In this document: positions 17,071-27,971 of the stretch, piece by piece
Numbering within the stretch: position 1 is the stretch's first letter
How the letters are laid out: every line of letters starts with the position of its first letter
Origin: an uncultured Acidimicrobiaceae bacterium
GTDB taxonomy: Bacteria > Actinomycetota > Acidimicrobiia > Acidimicrobiales > SZUA-35
Length of the DNA stretch: 64,000 nucleotides
Direction of reading: 5' to 3'
Assembly (NCBI GenBank): GCA_947259095.1
Contig: CAMYLA010000020.1
Span: 62,001 to 126,000, forward strand
Program-made: the position numbers and the translations under genes
Notes under the pieces: model-generated
What the model saw: the letters and a program-made list of their open reading frames with translations, nothing else
The model's database searches: none
Told to the model about the DNA's origin: nothing

Positions 17071-18363
17071 TCATTCGACCAGGTCCTGCTGCTGGGCCGG
17101 CTCCGGCTGGGAGATGACGACCTTCTTGATCCGCCGACCCAGGACGTGTTCCACCCGCAAGCGGTAGCCATCGACCTCACACTCCTCGCCACGGGCCGGG
17201 ACTCGACCGAAGGTGTCGAACACCAGCCCGCCAACGGTGTCCCAATCGCCCTGGGGCAGCTCCATCCCGGCGATGTCGTTGAGCTCGTCGATGAGAATCC
17301 TGGCATCGACCCGGAAGGTGCCGTCGGCCAGGGTGTCGACCATCGATTCCTCTACGTCGTACTCGTCGACGATCTCGCCCACCAGTTCCTCGATCAGATC
17401 CTCGAGCGTGACCAGCCCGGCGATGCCCCCGTACTCGTCGACCGCCACGGCCATGTGGAACTTCTCCTGTTGCATCTCCTGGAGCAGGTCGGCCACCTTC
17501 TTGGTTTCCGGTACGAACCAGGTCGGCCTGAGCATGGTGTGGACCTGCTGGTCCGGTCGGCCGTCAAGTTCGGCCCTGATGAGGTCCTTGACGTAGATCA
17601 GTCCGATCACGTCGTCCACACTTTCCCCAACGACCGGCACCCGGGAGAACCCGGCCGCCGACGCAACCTCGAGAGCCTCCTCCACGGTGAGGCGACGCTC
17701 GACGGTGATCATGTCCGGTCTCGGCACCATCACCTCACGGACGATGGTGCCGCCGAACTCGATCACCGACTCGATGAGATCCCGCTCGGTCTGCTCGATG
17801 ACGTCGTCCTCCACCGCCGCATCGGCGAAGGCGATCAGTTCCTCGGGCAGCGAGAACGGTCCGGTCTGGAGGCCACCACCGGGCACGATCCCGTTCGTCA
17901 GTCCGATCAAGCCCTTGGCCAGCAGCCTGATCGGAGCCAATCGCAGCAACAGGTCGACCGGGCCGGCGGCCAGCAGGGCCACCCGCTCGATGTGGAGGAT
18001 GGCCAGTGTCCGGGGTACCGCCTCGGCCACCACGAACATCAGGATCGTGTTGGCGGCGATCACCGCCACCACCGCCGGCCCGGGCAGGAATCGGTAGGCC
18101 AGCAGTGCCACCAGCGCCGCCTCCACCAACTGGCAGGAGATGATCACCAGCCGCAGCGGGTTCCTGGTCGCCTCCGGCTCGGTCATCAGGCGGATGAGCC
18201 GGCCGGCCCGTTTCGGTTCCTGAACCGCCAGCGACTCGGCCCTGACCAGGCTGAACCGGTCGAAGGCCTCCTCGGCGGCCACCAGAACCACCGCCAGCAG
18301 CACCAGGACGGCCGCCGCCACCAGGGCGATCCAGTCCCACAGCTCGAAGGTGGCGGCGAGCAT
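17071..18363 (-). CDS. corC: CNNM/CorC-HlyC family membrane protein (DUF21-CBS-CorC)
   Basis: ATG at 18363 with GAGGGGAG SD; 430 residues. Four hydrophobic segments of the DUF21 domain fill residues 5-150 (WIALVAAAVLVLLAVVLVAA; AVVAVIAANTILMFVVAEAV). Two CBS motifs follow (VMVPRPDMITVE; MAVAVDEYGGIAGLVTLEDL), then the C-terminal CorC_HlyC domain. Members handle Mg2+/Co2+ efflux or tolerance. Position between ybeY and era is conserved in actinobacteria. Confidence 0.9.
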   Translation of the reverse strand: MLAATFELWDWIALVAAAVLVLLAVVLVAAEEAFDRFSLVRAESLAVQEPKRAGRLIRLMTEPEATRNPLRLVIISCQLVEAALVALLAYRFLPGPAVVAVIAANTILMFVVAEAVPRTLAILHIERVALLAAGPVDLLLRLAPIRLLAKGLIGLTNGIVPGGGLQTGPFSLPEELIAFADAAVEDDVIEQTERDLIESVIEFGGTIVREVMVPRPDMITVERRLTVEEALEVASAAGFSRVPVVGESVDDVIGLIYVKDLIRAELDGRPDQQVHTMLRPTWFVPETKKVADLLQEMQQEKFHMAVAVDEYGGIAGLVTLEDLIEELVGEIVDEYDVEESMVDTLADGTFRVDARILIDELNDIAGMELPQGDWDTVGGLVFDTFGRVPARGEECEVDGYRLRVEHVLGRRIKKVVISQPEPAQQQDLVE

Positions 18364-18469
18364 CACCGGCTCCCCTCGGGGCGGGCCATGACCGGGACCG
18401 CCACGGTGGCGTGGCCTGCATCGGCAGCGGGGTAAAAGCCGGCGAGAGGATCGACCGTCGTCAGCCCGG

Positions 18470-19003
18470 TCATGCCGGGACCGGGTGATCGTGGCCGTGG
18501 CGGGCCAGGTGGTGCCGCTCCCGTTGCTGCATGACCGCCTGCTCATCGGGCTCGGCATGGTCGTGGCCGAGCACGTGAAGCACGCCGTGGATGATCAACA
18601 ACGACAGTTCGGCATCGATCGAGCCGCAGTGATCGGGGGCCTGGGCCGCCGCAACCGACGGGCACACCACGACGTCACCGAGGTGGAGCGGCACGGTGTC
18701 GCCCTGCGCCAACGGGACGGGCTCGACCCAACCCGGGTCGGCGGCAGTGGCCGAACCCGGCGGCTCCCGGTCATCGGCGTCGAGCGGGAAGGCCAGGACG
18801 TCGGTCGGCCCGGCATGGCCCATATGGGTCCGATTCAGTTCGGCCATCTCGTCGGCGTCGACGAAGATCAGATCGAGTTGCCCGCGGCGGATCCGTTCGT
18901 CGACGAGGGTCTGGCGGGCCACCGACGACCAACGCCCGAGGTCCTCGACCCCGGCATCGGTTTGATCGAAACCGACGACCTGCGGCCCCGGACCGTTGTT
19001 CAT
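18470..19003 (-). CDS. ybeY: Endoribonuclease YbeY (rRNA maturation factor)
   Basis: 177 residues from the ATG at 19003, one base after the phoH stop; the track start at 19048 lies inside phoH. The zinc-binding signature HGVLHVLGHDHAEPDE is complete near residue 140-155, and the family motif TDVLAFPLD precedes it. YbeY processes 16S rRNA 3' ends and takes part in ribosome quality control. Tight spacing implies co-translation with phoH. Confidence 0.94.
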   Translation of the reverse strand: MNNGPGPQVVGFDQTDAGVEDLGRWSSVARQTLVDERIRRGQLDLIFVDADEMAELNRTHMGHAGPTDVLAFPLDADDREPPGSATAADPGWVEPVPLAQGDTVPLHLGDVVVCPSVAAAQAPDHCGSIDAELSLLIIHGVLHVLGHDHAEPDEQAVMQQRERHHLARHGHDHPVPA

Positions 19004-19004
19004 G

Positions 19005-19961
19005 TCAGCGGCGGTTGCCGTTTTCGGATTCGTGGCGGGCATACGCATCGACGATGTCCTGGACGATCTTGTGACGGACGACGTCGCCGGACCGCAGGGT
19101 CACGAAACCGACACCGTCGATACCGCCCAGGATCGTCTCCAGACCGACGAGACCGCTGCGACCCCCGGCAACGTCGACCTGGGTGGTGTCGCCGGTGATC
19201 ACGGCCTGGGAATTGAATCCGATGCGGGTCAGGAACATCATCATCTGCTGTGCTGTGGTGTTCTGCGCCTCGTCGAGGATGATGAAGCTGTCGTTCAACG
19301 TCCGGCCTCGCATGAAGGCCAGCGGCGCAACCTCCACCACGTTGCGCTCGAACAGCTTGGCCATCCCTTCGGCACCGACCATGTCGTGCAGGGCGTCGTA
19401 CAGCGGCCGCAGATAGGGATCGACCTTGGACATCAGATCCCCCGGCAGGTACCCCAGCCGTTCGCCCGCCTCGACCGCAGGACGTGTCAGCAGGATTCGC
19501 TCCACCTGCTTGTTCTGCAGCGCTCGGACCGCGCAAGCGACCGCCAGCCAGCTCTTGCCCGTCCCTGCCGGACCGATGCCGAAGGTCACGGTGTTGGTTC
19601 GGATGGCGTCGAGATAACGCTTCTGGCCCGAGGTCTTCGGCCGGACCGGCTTTCCCCGGTAGGTGGTCAGCACCCGATCGGTCAGCACCTCCGACGGGCG
19701 CTCGTCATTGCGGATCATGTCGATGGAGCGCCGGACGACGGCCTGGCCCAAGGTCTCACCCCGCTGGAGAACCAGGACGAGCTCCTCGATCACCTGGGCT
19801 GCGTCCTCGGCCTGGGCGCCGTCCAGCGATATCTCGTTGCCGCGGACATGGACCTTGGCATCGAAGGCGTCTTCGACAACCCGGAGGTACTCGTCCCGCT
19901 CCCCCAGAAGTCCGACCATGAGCTGGTTGTCTGGGACTCGTATTTTCACTGTTGTCGACAT
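19005..19961 (-). CDS. phoH: PhoH-family ATPase
   Basis: 318 residues. Walker A is FGIGPAGTGKSWLAVACAVR (about residue 130), the Walker B region is FIILDEAQNTT, and an N-terminal KH-like part precedes it. This is the PhoH/YbeZ type that always partners YbeY, and ybeY follows after 1 bp. It is a cytosolic ATPase, probably helping RNA processing. Confidence 0.94.
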   Translation of the reverse strand: MSTTVKIRVPDNQLMVGLLGERDEYLRVVEDAFDAKVHVRGNEISLDGAQAEDAAQVIEELVLVLQRGETLGQAVVRRSIDMIRNDERPSEVLTDRVLTTYRGKPVRPKTSGQKRYLDAIRTNTVTFGIGPAGTGKSWLAVACAVRALQNKQVERILLTRPAVEAGERLGYLPGDLMSKVDPYLRPLYDALHDMVGAEGMAKLFERNVVEVAPLAFMRGRTLNDSFIILDEAQNTTAQQMMMFLTRIGFNSQAVITGDTTQVDVAGGRSGLVGLETILGGIDGVGFVTLRSGDVVRHKIVQDIVDAYARHESENGNRR

Positions 19962-20060
19962 CTACACCTGCGATCGTAGCCAACCCGAGGGGGTCCCACG
20001 AGCGGGTTTCGGGGATATCTTGGCCGCTCGGGCTCTTCGCCACGGAACCGGCCGCACAAC

Positions 20061-20747
20061 ATGACCGAGGACGACGTTTCCATGGCGGCAACCATCTGGC
20101 TGGGACTCCGACAACACGCAGTGGTGGTGAACAAGCGTTACCACCCCGCCCGGGCCGAGGAAGCGGCCGGCGGCGGCGACCGTTTTTCGCCCCAGAGACG
20201 TCACCGGGCCGAGTACCGGTGGCTGCAGGCGGCCTCGGACCATCCCGTGGTCGAGGTGGTGGAGGTGGATGAGGGGCAACTGACGACGGTGACCGGCTTC
20301 GCGGGCTCGGCCACGGCGCTGAGCACCGGCCGGCCCCCTGCCGAGGCGGCCCGGCTCCTGGGGGCGGTCGCCTGTGCCGTCGGCGTCCTCCACCGTCACG
20401 CGCTGGTCCACGGCAATCTGGCCGGCGATCACATCGTGGTCAACGGGCCGCGATTCGTGCTGTGCAGCCCGTCGGGGCTCGTCGATGACCCGACGGCCGA
20501 CGTCGTGTCGTTGGGGGCGATCATCGCTGTGCTGTGCGGCCGCTGGCGTGCATCGGGCTCGGCCCATCCCGATGCCATCGACGCCCTGGCCGAGATCGCG
20601 ACCAACGCCCTGGAGCCGGCGATGAGCGCAGACCGGCTTGGTGCCCGCCTCCTGGGCTTCGCCGGCCGGTCTGGCCGCGTCCGTCGATTCCGGCTGGCCC
20701 GGCCGGGCCGGCCCAGCCGGGGCGGGAGTTTGCCGGCGGTGGCGTGA
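20061..20747 (+). CDS. Small protein-kinase-like (pseudokinase) protein
   Basis: 228 residues; an ATG at 20082 with GAGGACG upstream is an alternative start. Weak kinase layout: a Lys in VVVNKRYHP as candidate beta-3 Lys, then LLGAVACAVGVLHRHALVHG and NLAGDHIVVN in the position of the catalytic loop. The HRD Asp is replaced (HGN), the loop Lys is Ala, and the metal-binding DFG position reads CSPSG. The C-lobe is short. It would therefore be a pseudokinase or sensor rather than an active kinase. It lies between phoH and the convergent bldD. Family assignment is inference from pattern only. Confidence 0.45.
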   Translation: MTEDDVSMAATIWLGLRQHAVVVNKRYHPARAEEAAGGGDRFSPQRRHRAEYRWLQAASDHPVVEVVEVDEGQLTTVTGFAGSATALSTGRPPAEAARLLGAVACAVGVLHRHALVHGNLAGDHIVVNGPRFVLCSPSGLVDDPTADVVSLGAIIAVLCGRWRASGSAHPDAIDALAEIATNALEPAMSADRLGARLLGFAGRSGRVRRFRLARPGRPSRGGSLPAVA

Positions 20748-20758
20748 CGCCACCGGTG

Positions 20759-21295
20759 TCAGCCGGTGGCCATGATGTGGGTCAGTCCCAGGTCGGCCAG
20801 ACGATCGACGGCGGCATCGATCTCCACACCGAGGATGCAGGCGACGGCCCGCAGATCGTCGTGGCGGATGGTGAGCACACGGCCATTGAAGTCCTGACGT
20901 TGAACCTGGATCATCACCAGGTACCGGCCGAGCATTTCCCCTTCGGGCCGTGGCACGGCGTCGAGCTCGGTCAAGTTGATCGTCACCCCGTTTGCCCGAC
21001 CGGTCCGGCCGGTCAGATCAACCAGGTCGGCCGCCGCCGGGGCCACCGTCGATCGGGGCAGGAGCTGATCGACCGGCACGCTGTAATACTGGGCCAACCG
21101 CTCCAGTCTTGGCACGGAGATGGCCCGCTCGCCCCGCTCGTAGGCACCCAACACCGAGGCCTTGAACTCCTGGTCGGAGTTGGCCTCCACGTCTTGGAGC
21201 GACAGCCGTTTCTGCCGCCGGATCGCCCGCAGACGCTCTCCGACTCGTCGACCGTAGGCCGAACCGGCTTCATCCTGATCTTCGAACTCACCCAT
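20759..21295 (-). CDS. bldD: BldD-like transcriptional regulator with c-di-GMP-binding signature
   Basis: 178 residues. The N-terminal XRE HTH spans residues about 17-78 (GERLRAIRRQKRLSLQDVEA; YERGERAISVPRLERLAQYY). The C-terminal domain contains R133-x-D135-x8-R144-x-x-D147 (RQDFNGRVLTIRHDD). This matches the RxD-x8-RxxD motif by which Streptomyces BldD binds tetrameric c-di-GMP and dimerises on DNA. It is probably a developmental or cell-cycle repressor under c-di-GMP control. Monocistronic; separated from rsmE by 143 bp. Confidence 0.88.
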   Translation of the reverse strand: MGEFEDQDEAGSAYGRRVGERLRAIRRQKRLSLQDVEANSDQEFKASVLGAYERGERAISVPRLERLAQYYSVPVDQLLPRSTVAPAAADLVDLTGRTGRANGVTINLTELDAVPRPEGEMLGRYLVMIQVQRQDFNGRVLTIRHDDLRAVACILGVEIDAAVDRLADLGLTHIMATG

Positions 21296-21438
21296 GCCGC
21301 TCCTGGTTCCGCCTTCCCAGAGACGGGTTGCCCTGCTTTGTGCTGTGTTGTGCTGCAGTCACGGTAACCGCCACTCAGAGCAACATCAACCACGCCGAGC
21401 GTTCAGCAGCACCGCCGGTTGAGCCGGGCGGGCCGCCC

Positions 21439-22137
21439 TCAGCACCGAGCGCGACGATGAGCGGACAGGAGCACTGCGGCGGCGATCGCTGCGGTCTCGG
21501 TCCGAAGGATGCCGCCGGGGAGCGAAACCGTCGGCCGGCCCACCAACTCGGCGGTGGAGAAGCCCCCTTCGGGCCCGATGACCAACGAGCGCTGGGATCC
21601 GGCGAGGACCGAACCGGCGGGGTCGGCCAGCGCGGCTTCCGGTCGGTCGGCCAGGAAGGCGACCAGATCGGTGAACGGTTGGACGACCGGCAGCCAGAGG
21701 TTCCTGGACTGCATCGCCGCCTCCCGCGCGATCCGCCGGTGACGGTCGGCGTTCTTGGCCGCCCGGGCGTCGTCCCAGCGGACCACCGACCGTTCGGTGC
21801 GAAGGGGCACGATCACGTCGATGCCAAGCTCGGTCAGCTTCTGCACCACCAGATCGGACCGGTCTCCCTTCACCGGTGCGAAGCCAACCGTGAGCGTCAC
21901 CGCCGGGCGGGCCGCGACGACGATGTCGCCATCGGGTTCGGGAGCCGGCCCGAACCTGGCGCCGCGCCAGCCGCCGCGGCCGTCACAGATCGTCAGCGCC
22001 GCCCCGGGCTTGATCCTCAGCGACCGGGTGAAGTGATGGAGGTCATCCGGGGCCAGCCTCGGCTCCTCCAGATCATCGACGAAGACCAGCGGCCGCCGAC
22101 GCAACTGCTCCAGGTGCTCCGAGCCGGCGGTGGCCAT
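21439..22137 (-). CDS. rsmE: 16S rRNA (uracil-1498-N3)-methyltransferase RsmE
   Basis: 232 residues. The N-terminal PUA-like part (FVDDLEEPRLAPDDLHHFTR) precedes a SPOUT methyltransferase with the knotted SAM-site segments LVIGPEGGFS and SLPGGILRTETAAIAAA. QKLTELGIDVIVPL is also typical. It follows dnaJ by 28 bp, the common hrcA-dnaJ-rsmE order. Confidence 0.94.
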   Translation of the reverse strand: MATAGSEHLEQLRRRPLVFVDDLEEPRLAPDDLHHFTRSLRIKPGAALTICDGRGGWRGARFGPAPEPDGDIVVAARPAVTLTVGFAPVKGDRSDLVVQKLTELGIDVIVPLRTERSVVRWDDARAAKNADRHRRIAREAAMQSRNLWLPVVQPFTDLVAFLADRPEAALADPAGSVLAGSQRSLVIGPEGGFSTAELVGRPTVSLPGGILRTETAAIAAAVLLSAHRRARC

Positions 22138-22165
22138 CAGCGGCGCGGTCGAGGCGACCGAACCA

Positions 22166-23257
<1,092 letters not shown>

Positions 23258-24253
23258 CTAACCCTCGCTCAATCGGTTGCCGAGCTGGTTGCTGACGACG
23301 GCCACCGCCGACATCGCTTGGGGATAGTTCATCCTCGTCGGGCCGAGCACGGCGATGGAGCCGGCGTGCTCGCCGTCGATCTCGTACGGCGAGACCACCA
23401 GGCTGCACTCGGACAGCGGTTCGACGCCGGTTTCGGTGCCGATGGCGACGCTCAGGCCACGCTCGACGACATCGGCCAGCAGGCTCACGACGACCAGTTG
23501 CTGCTCGAGGATGGTCAGAACCTGGCCCACCGAATCGACCGCCTCGAACGCACCGGCCACCTTGGACGTCCCATCGACGTAGACCCGCTCGGCGTCGCCG
23601 GTCTCGATCAGCTCCCGATAGAACTGGGCCGCCAGTGCGTCGGCGGCCGGTTCGGTGGACGGTGCCAGGCTCCCGAGGGCGGACAGGCTCCGACCTTCCA
23701 GCGAGGCCCACAGCTGGGCGGTGGCGCCGGCGATCGTGTCCCCGTCGAGGTCGGTGTCGAAGTCGAAGCTGTGCTTGATGATCTGGCCGTTCGACAGGAC
23801 CAGCACCATCATGACGGTCCGTTCGGCCAGCGAAACCAGCTGGACCGATCGTACGGTCGCCGCCTCGTCGGACTCGTCGACGACGACGGCCGCATAGTCG
23901 GTGAGGTTGGCCAGGAGCGCTGCGGTCTCCCGCATGACCTCTTCGATCTCGCCTCTCATCTGGCCGAAGAAGGTTGCCACCTGGCGTCGTTCCGTCAGGG
24001 CGAGGTTGGCGGCGTCGAGACTGTCGACGAAGTGGCGATACCCCTTCTGGGTGGGGACCCGGCCTGCCGAGGTGTGGGGTTGGCGTAGGAAGCCGGCGTT
24101 CTCCAGCGCAACCATGTCGTTGCGGACCGTTGCAGCCGACACCTTGACATGGGCGGCGGAAACGACGGCGGACGAACCGACGGGTAGCGCCGTTTCGGTG
24201 TATTCCTCAATCACCGCCTTCAGAATGGCGGCCTTGCGTTCGTCGAGCTTCAT
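23258..24253 (-). CDS. hrcA: Heat-inducible transcription repressor HrcA
   Basis: 331 residues from ATG 24253 (MKLDERKAAILKAVIEEYTE), preceded by GGAA; ATG 24265 is also possible. N-terminal winged-helix DNA-binding part (VSAATVRNDMVALENAGFLR; TSAGRVPTQKGYRHFVD) and C-terminal sensor domain (VVSPYEIDGEHAGSIAVLGP). It normally represses groE/dnaK-type genes through CIRCE. No CIRCE sequence is seen in the 44 bp upstream, so autoregulation is not supported here. Confidence 0.94.
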   Translation of the reverse strand: MKLDERKAAILKAVIEEYTETALPVGSSAVVSAAHVKVSAATVRNDMVALENAGFLRQPHTSAGRVPTQKGYRHFVDSLDAANLALTERRQVATFFGQMRGEIEEVMRETAALLANLTDYAAVVVDESDEAATVRSVQLVSLAERTVMMVLVLSNGQIIKHSFDFDTDLDGDTIAGATAQLWASLEGRSLSALGSLAPSTEPAADALAAQFYRELIETGDAERVYVDGTSKVAGAFEAVDSVGQVLTILEQQLVVVSLLADVVERGLSVAIGTETGVEPLSECSLVVSPYEIDGEHAGSIAVLGPTRMNYPQAMSAVAVVSNQLGNRLSEG

Positions 24254-24297
24254 GTCTGGTTCCATCGGTCTGCGTGGCATTCTAGCGAGGGTTGCAA

Positions 24298-25680
24298 CTA
24301 TGCCCAGTCCTGCTTGTGCTGCTCGTAACGATCCAGTGACTCCCGTCGCTCCTCGTCGTGGTCGACGATGGGCGGTGGATACCCGGCCGGAGCCCCGGTT
24401 TTCTCGGTCCACGGGGCGTGGATCGAACGGTCGGGGAGATGGGCGATCTCCGGAATCCAGCGACGCAGATACACCCCGTCGGGATCGAACTTCTTGCTCT
24501 GACCAACCGGGTTGAAGATACGGAAGTAGGGGGAGGCGTCGGTTCCGGTCCCGGCCACCCACTGCCAGCCGTGGCTGTTGGAGGCCAGATCCCCGTCGAC
24601 GAGGCGGTCCATGAACAGGCGTGCGCCTCTGGTCCAGTCGATGTGCAGGTCCTTGACCAGGAAGCTGGCCACGATCATCCGGACCCGGTTGTGCATCCAG
24701 CCTTCACCGGCCAGCTGCCGCATCCCGGCATCGACCATCGGATAGCCGGTTCGACCATCGACCCAGGCCGCAAAGCGCTCGTCGGCAACCGGACCCTCGT
24801 CGATCTCCATACCGGCCATCTTGTCGACATAGGCCTGGCGGGCCGAATCGGGCCGCACGGAGAGCACCTCGGCGTAGAACTCCCGCCAGCACAACTCGCT
24901 GCGGAAGGTCTCCTCCCCCGGCGACGAACCGAGCCGGTCCAGCAGCTGGCGGGGGTGGAGGGTTCCCCACTTCAGGTAGGGGGACAGCTGCGACGTGCCG
25001 GGGATCCCTGGCCGGTCCCTGGCGTCGTCGTAGGCCCCGACCCGCTCCCGGAGAAATGCCTCCGCCAGCTCCCAGGCCGCATCCTCACCGGCATCGGGGA
25101 GAGGAATCGTCACCTGGACCTCGGGAATCGCGGCGGCCACCCCCGAAGATGCGGTCGGCGGCTCGACCCAGTCCACCTCGGCCGCCGGCAGAGGCTCGGC
25201 CCAGCCATGCTTTGTCCAACTTCGGAAGAACGGGGTGAAGACCTTGTAGGAGGTGCCGCCGCCGGTCAGAACCGAGCCCGGTTTGACGGCATAGGGCGAA
25301 TCGACCCGCCGCAACTGGGCGCCGACGTCGGCCAACGCCTTGGCCACGGCGTCGTCTCGTCGACGGCCATATGGTCCGAAGTCCTCGGGGGCGTGGACGA
25401 CGGCTGCGCCAAACGACTCGACCAGTCGGGGCAGCTCGACGGTGGGGTCACCTGACACAACGATCAGGCCACCGCCCATCGAGGCGTCGAGCGACCGTAG
25501 TGAAGCCGCCAGGAAGGCTCGGCGGTTGTCGCCGGCCGGACCCCACAGCGACGGGTCCAACACGAACACCCCGGCCACCGGGCCCTCGGCCGCAGCGGCG
25601 ACGAGGGCCGGATTGTCGGCCAGGCGGAGGTCGCGGCGGAACCAGAAGAGCGAACAACGCTGATCTCGGCGATGTGGCAT
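24298..25680 (-). CDS. phr: Deoxyribodipyrimidine photolyase (class I CPD/cryptochrome family)
   Basis: 460 residues. N-terminal antenna domain begins LFWFRRDLRLADNPALVAAA. The FAD domain has CWREFYAEVLSVRP, GYPMVDAGMRQLAGEGWMHN, RMIVASFLVKDLHIDW and ASNSHGWQWVAGTGTDASPY, complete and well conserved. It repairs UV pyrimidine dimers with blue light. It sits between lepA and hrcA, where hemN is often found, so it may be an insertion in the conserved block. Confidence 0.92.
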   Translation of the reverse strand: MPHRRDQRCSLFWFRRDLRLADNPALVAAAAEGPVAGVFVLDPSLWGPAGDNRRAFLAASLRSLDASMGGGLIVVSGDPTVELPRLVESFGAAVVHAPEDFGPYGRRRDDAVAKALADVGAQLRRVDSPYAVKPGSVLTGGGTSYKVFTPFFRSWTKHGWAEPLPAAEVDWVEPPTASSGVAAAIPEVQVTIPLPDAGEDAAWELAEAFLRERVGAYDDARDRPGIPGTSQLSPYLKWGTLHPRQLLDRLGSSPGEETFRSELCWREFYAEVLSVRPDSARQAYVDKMAGMEIDEGPVADERFAAWVDGRTGYPMVDAGMRQLAGEGWMHNRVRMIVASFLVKDLHIDWTRGARLFMDRLVDGDLASNSHGWQWVAGTGTDASPYFRIFNPVGQSKKFDPDGVYLRRWIPEIAHLPDRSIHAPWTEKTGAPAGYPPPIVDHDEERRESLDRYEQHKQDWA

Positions 25681-25794
25681 CCCGGCGACAGTAGCGCCAA
25701 CCGGGGCCGGCCCGTGAACCGGCGAGCGATCGGGGACTCCGCCCGGCGGCGCGGCGCAGGCGGCGATCGGGGCCGGCCCGCCGGCCGCGCCCGC

Positions 25795-27618
25795 TCAGTC
25801 GTCGAGTCGGAGGGCCCGGATGAAGGTGTCGGACGGGATCTCCACCCGGCCGAGGCTCTTCATCTTGCGTTTGCCCTCCTTTTGCTTCTTCAGCAGCTTG
25901 TTCTTGCGGGTCACGTCGCCGCCGTAGAGCTTCTCGGTCACGTCCTTGCGGAACGCCCGCACGGTCTCCCTGGCGATGATCCGCCCACCGATGGCGGCCT
26001 GGATCGGCACCTCGAACTGCTGCCGAGGAATGATCTCCCTCAGCTTCTCGGCGGTCCGCCGGCCGTACTCGTAGGACTTGTCACGGTGCACGATGGTCGA
26101 GAACGCATCGACCTGTTCACCGTTGAACAGAATGTCGACCCGCACCAGGTCACCCTGTTCGTAGCCGGTTGGTTCGTAGTCGAGGCTGGCATACCCCTGG
26201 CTCCGGCTCTTGAGCTGATCGAAGAAGTCGATCACCACCTCGGCCAGCGGCAGCCGGTACACCAGCTCCATCCGTTCCGGCGACAGGTACTCCATCTTCT
26301 CGATCTGCCCTCGCCGGGACTGGCACAACTCCATCAGCGTGCCGGTGTAGTCCGATGGGGTGATCATCGACGCCTTGAGGTACGGCTCCTCGATCTGGCG
26401 AAGGTCGCCGGAGGGGGGCATGGCCGACGGGTTGTCGATGATCACCTCATCGCCGTTGTTCATCGTCAGCCGGTATTCCACCGACGGGCTGGTGGCGATG
26501 AGGTTGAGGTCGAATTCCCGCTGCAGGCGCTCTCGCACGATCTCCATGTGCAGCAGGCCCAGGAAGCCGCAACGGAACCCGAAACCGAGGGCGGTCGATG
26601 TCTCGGGTTCGAAGGTGAAGCTGCCGTCGTCGAGGCGGAGCTTGTCCAGTGCGTCCCGGAAGTCCTCGTAGTCGTCGCCGTCCACCGGATACAGCCCGCA
26701 GAAGACCATCGGCTTCGGCTCCCGGTAGCCGTCAAGCGGCTCGGAGGCCGAGCCGGTGGCGGTGGTGATCGTCTCACCGGAGCGGGCCTCGCGCACGTCC
26801 TTGATGCCGGCGATCAAATACCCGACATCACCCGGACCGAGCGACTGGACCGGGGTGTTGTCCGGCGTCCTGGCTCCGATCTCGTCGGCGTCGTGAACCG
26901 CACCGGCCTGCATGAACCGGAGTTTCTCACCGGTTTGCAGGCGGCCGTTCATCACCCGGACGCTGGAGATGACGCCCCGGTAGTTGTCGAAGTGGCTGTC
27001 GAAGATCAACGCCTGGAGGGGGGCGTCCTCGTCGCCGGTGGGAGGCGGGATCCGTTCGATGATGGCATCCAGCAACTCCTCGACCCCCATGCCGGTCTTG
27101 GCCGAGATCCGCAGGACCTCATCGACCGGGGTGCCGAGCACCTGTTCCATCTCCGCCGCGTGGAGGTCGGGGTCGGCGGCGGGGAGGTCGAGCTTGTTGA
27201 GGACCGGCACGATCTCCAGGTCGTTCTCCAGCGCAAGGTAGGTGTTGGCCAGCGTCTGGGCCTCGATGCCCTGGGCTGCATCCACCACCAGGACCACGCC
27301 CTCGCAGGCCGCCAGGGAGCGGCTGACCTCGTACCCGAAGTCGACGTGGCCGGGGGTGTCGATCAGGTTGATCACGTGGCCCTTCCACATGAGCTTGACG
27401 CTCTGCAGCTTGATGGTGATGCCCCGCTCCCGCTCCAGGTCCATGGAGTCGAGGTACTGCTCCCGCATCTCCCTGGCCTCCACCGCCCCGCACATCTCCA
27501 GCAGCCGGTCCGCAAGGGTTGACTTGCCATGATCGATGTGGGCGATGATGGCGATGTTTCTGATCTTGTCGATCGGGACGTTGTCGGCCCGAACGCGGTT
27601 GGGGTGCAGGTCTGCCAT
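25795..27618 (-). CDS. lepA: Elongation factor 4 (LepA), back-translocating GTPase
   Basis: 607 residues, normal. G motifs: [17 protein letters not shown], the effector region [29 protein letters not shown] and NKLDLPAAD. LepA-specific C-terminal domain ends [20 protein letters not shown]. It acts on stalled ribosomes or in initiation. It diverges from rpsT with a 353-bp shared upstream region. Confidence 0.97.
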   Translation of the reverse strand: MADLHPNRVRADNVPIDKIRNIAIIAHIDHGKSTLADRLLEMCGAVEAREMREQYLDSMDLERERGITIKLQSVKLMWKGHVINLIDTPGHVDFGYEVSRSLAACEGVVLVVDAAQGIEAQTLANTYLALENDLEIVPVLNKLDLPAADPDLHAAEMEQVLGTPVDEVLRISAKTGMGVEELLDAIIERIPPPTGDEDAPLQALIFDSHFDNYRGVISSVRVMNGRLQTGEKLRFMQAGAVHDADEIGARTPDNTPVQSLGPGDVGYLIAGIKDVREARSGETITTATGSASEPLDGYREPKPMVFCGLYPVDGDDYEDFRDALDKLRLDDGSFTFEPETSTALGFGFRCGFLGLLHMEIVRERLQREFDLNLIATSPSVEYRLTMNNGDEVIIDNPSAMPPSGDLRQIEEPYLKASMITPSDYTGTLMELCQSRRGQIEKMEYLSPERMELVYRLPLAEVVIDFFDQLKSRSQGYASLDYEPTGYEQGDLVRVDILFNGEQVDAFSTIVHRDKSYEYGRRTAEKLREIIPRQQFEVPIQAAIGGRIIARETVRAFRKDVTEKLYGGDVTRKNKLLKKQKEGKRKMKSLGRVEIPSDTFIRALRLDD

Positions 27619-27971
27619 GGCAATCAGGTTCTGTCGATTCGAGCGGGGTGTCTTGGCCGAGTGGCCGGCGACGCCCCGTCCCGGCGGGAGAGGGCCTCTC
27701 CCAGGCTAGTCTCGCTACGGACCGGCCAGGCAGTGCGCTCCAGTTGGATCGGCGGCCGCTCTCCGTGCCGGCACGCCGGCCACGGCCGGCCCGAGAAACG
27801 GCCGTTGGTGGGTTTGGGGGTGGCCGGGTGTCGGCTATCCTCAACAGTTCTCGCTTCGCCAGAACCGAAGTTCGCTCGCCGGTCACCTCGAGGATCAAGG
27901 CAGACTTCGGCCCAACCGTGAACACATTCGGCAAATGCGACACTAGTGGTTCCACTGACACGAGGTTTTTT
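27619..27971. promoter_or_regulatory. Divergent lepA/rpsT intergenic region with candidate rpsT promoter
   Basis: 353 bp without a convincing gene. TTGGGG (27814-27819), a 16-nt spacer and TATCCT (27836-27841) could form a sigma70-type promoter for rpsT, giving a leader of about 125 nt. Inverted GC stretches such as GCCGGCACGCCGGC near 27770 may fold. An upstream extension of the rpsT frame exists but has no ribosomal homology. Confidence 0.3.

Noticed and set aside
24254-24297. Possible CIRCE element before hrcA
   Set aside because: No TTAGCACTC-N9-GAGTGCTAA or near match; only short GC-rich inverted bits.
27619-27971. N-terminal extension of rpsT to 27648
   Set aside because: The added 108 residues have no S20 homology; the GTG at 27972 gives the normal S20 length.
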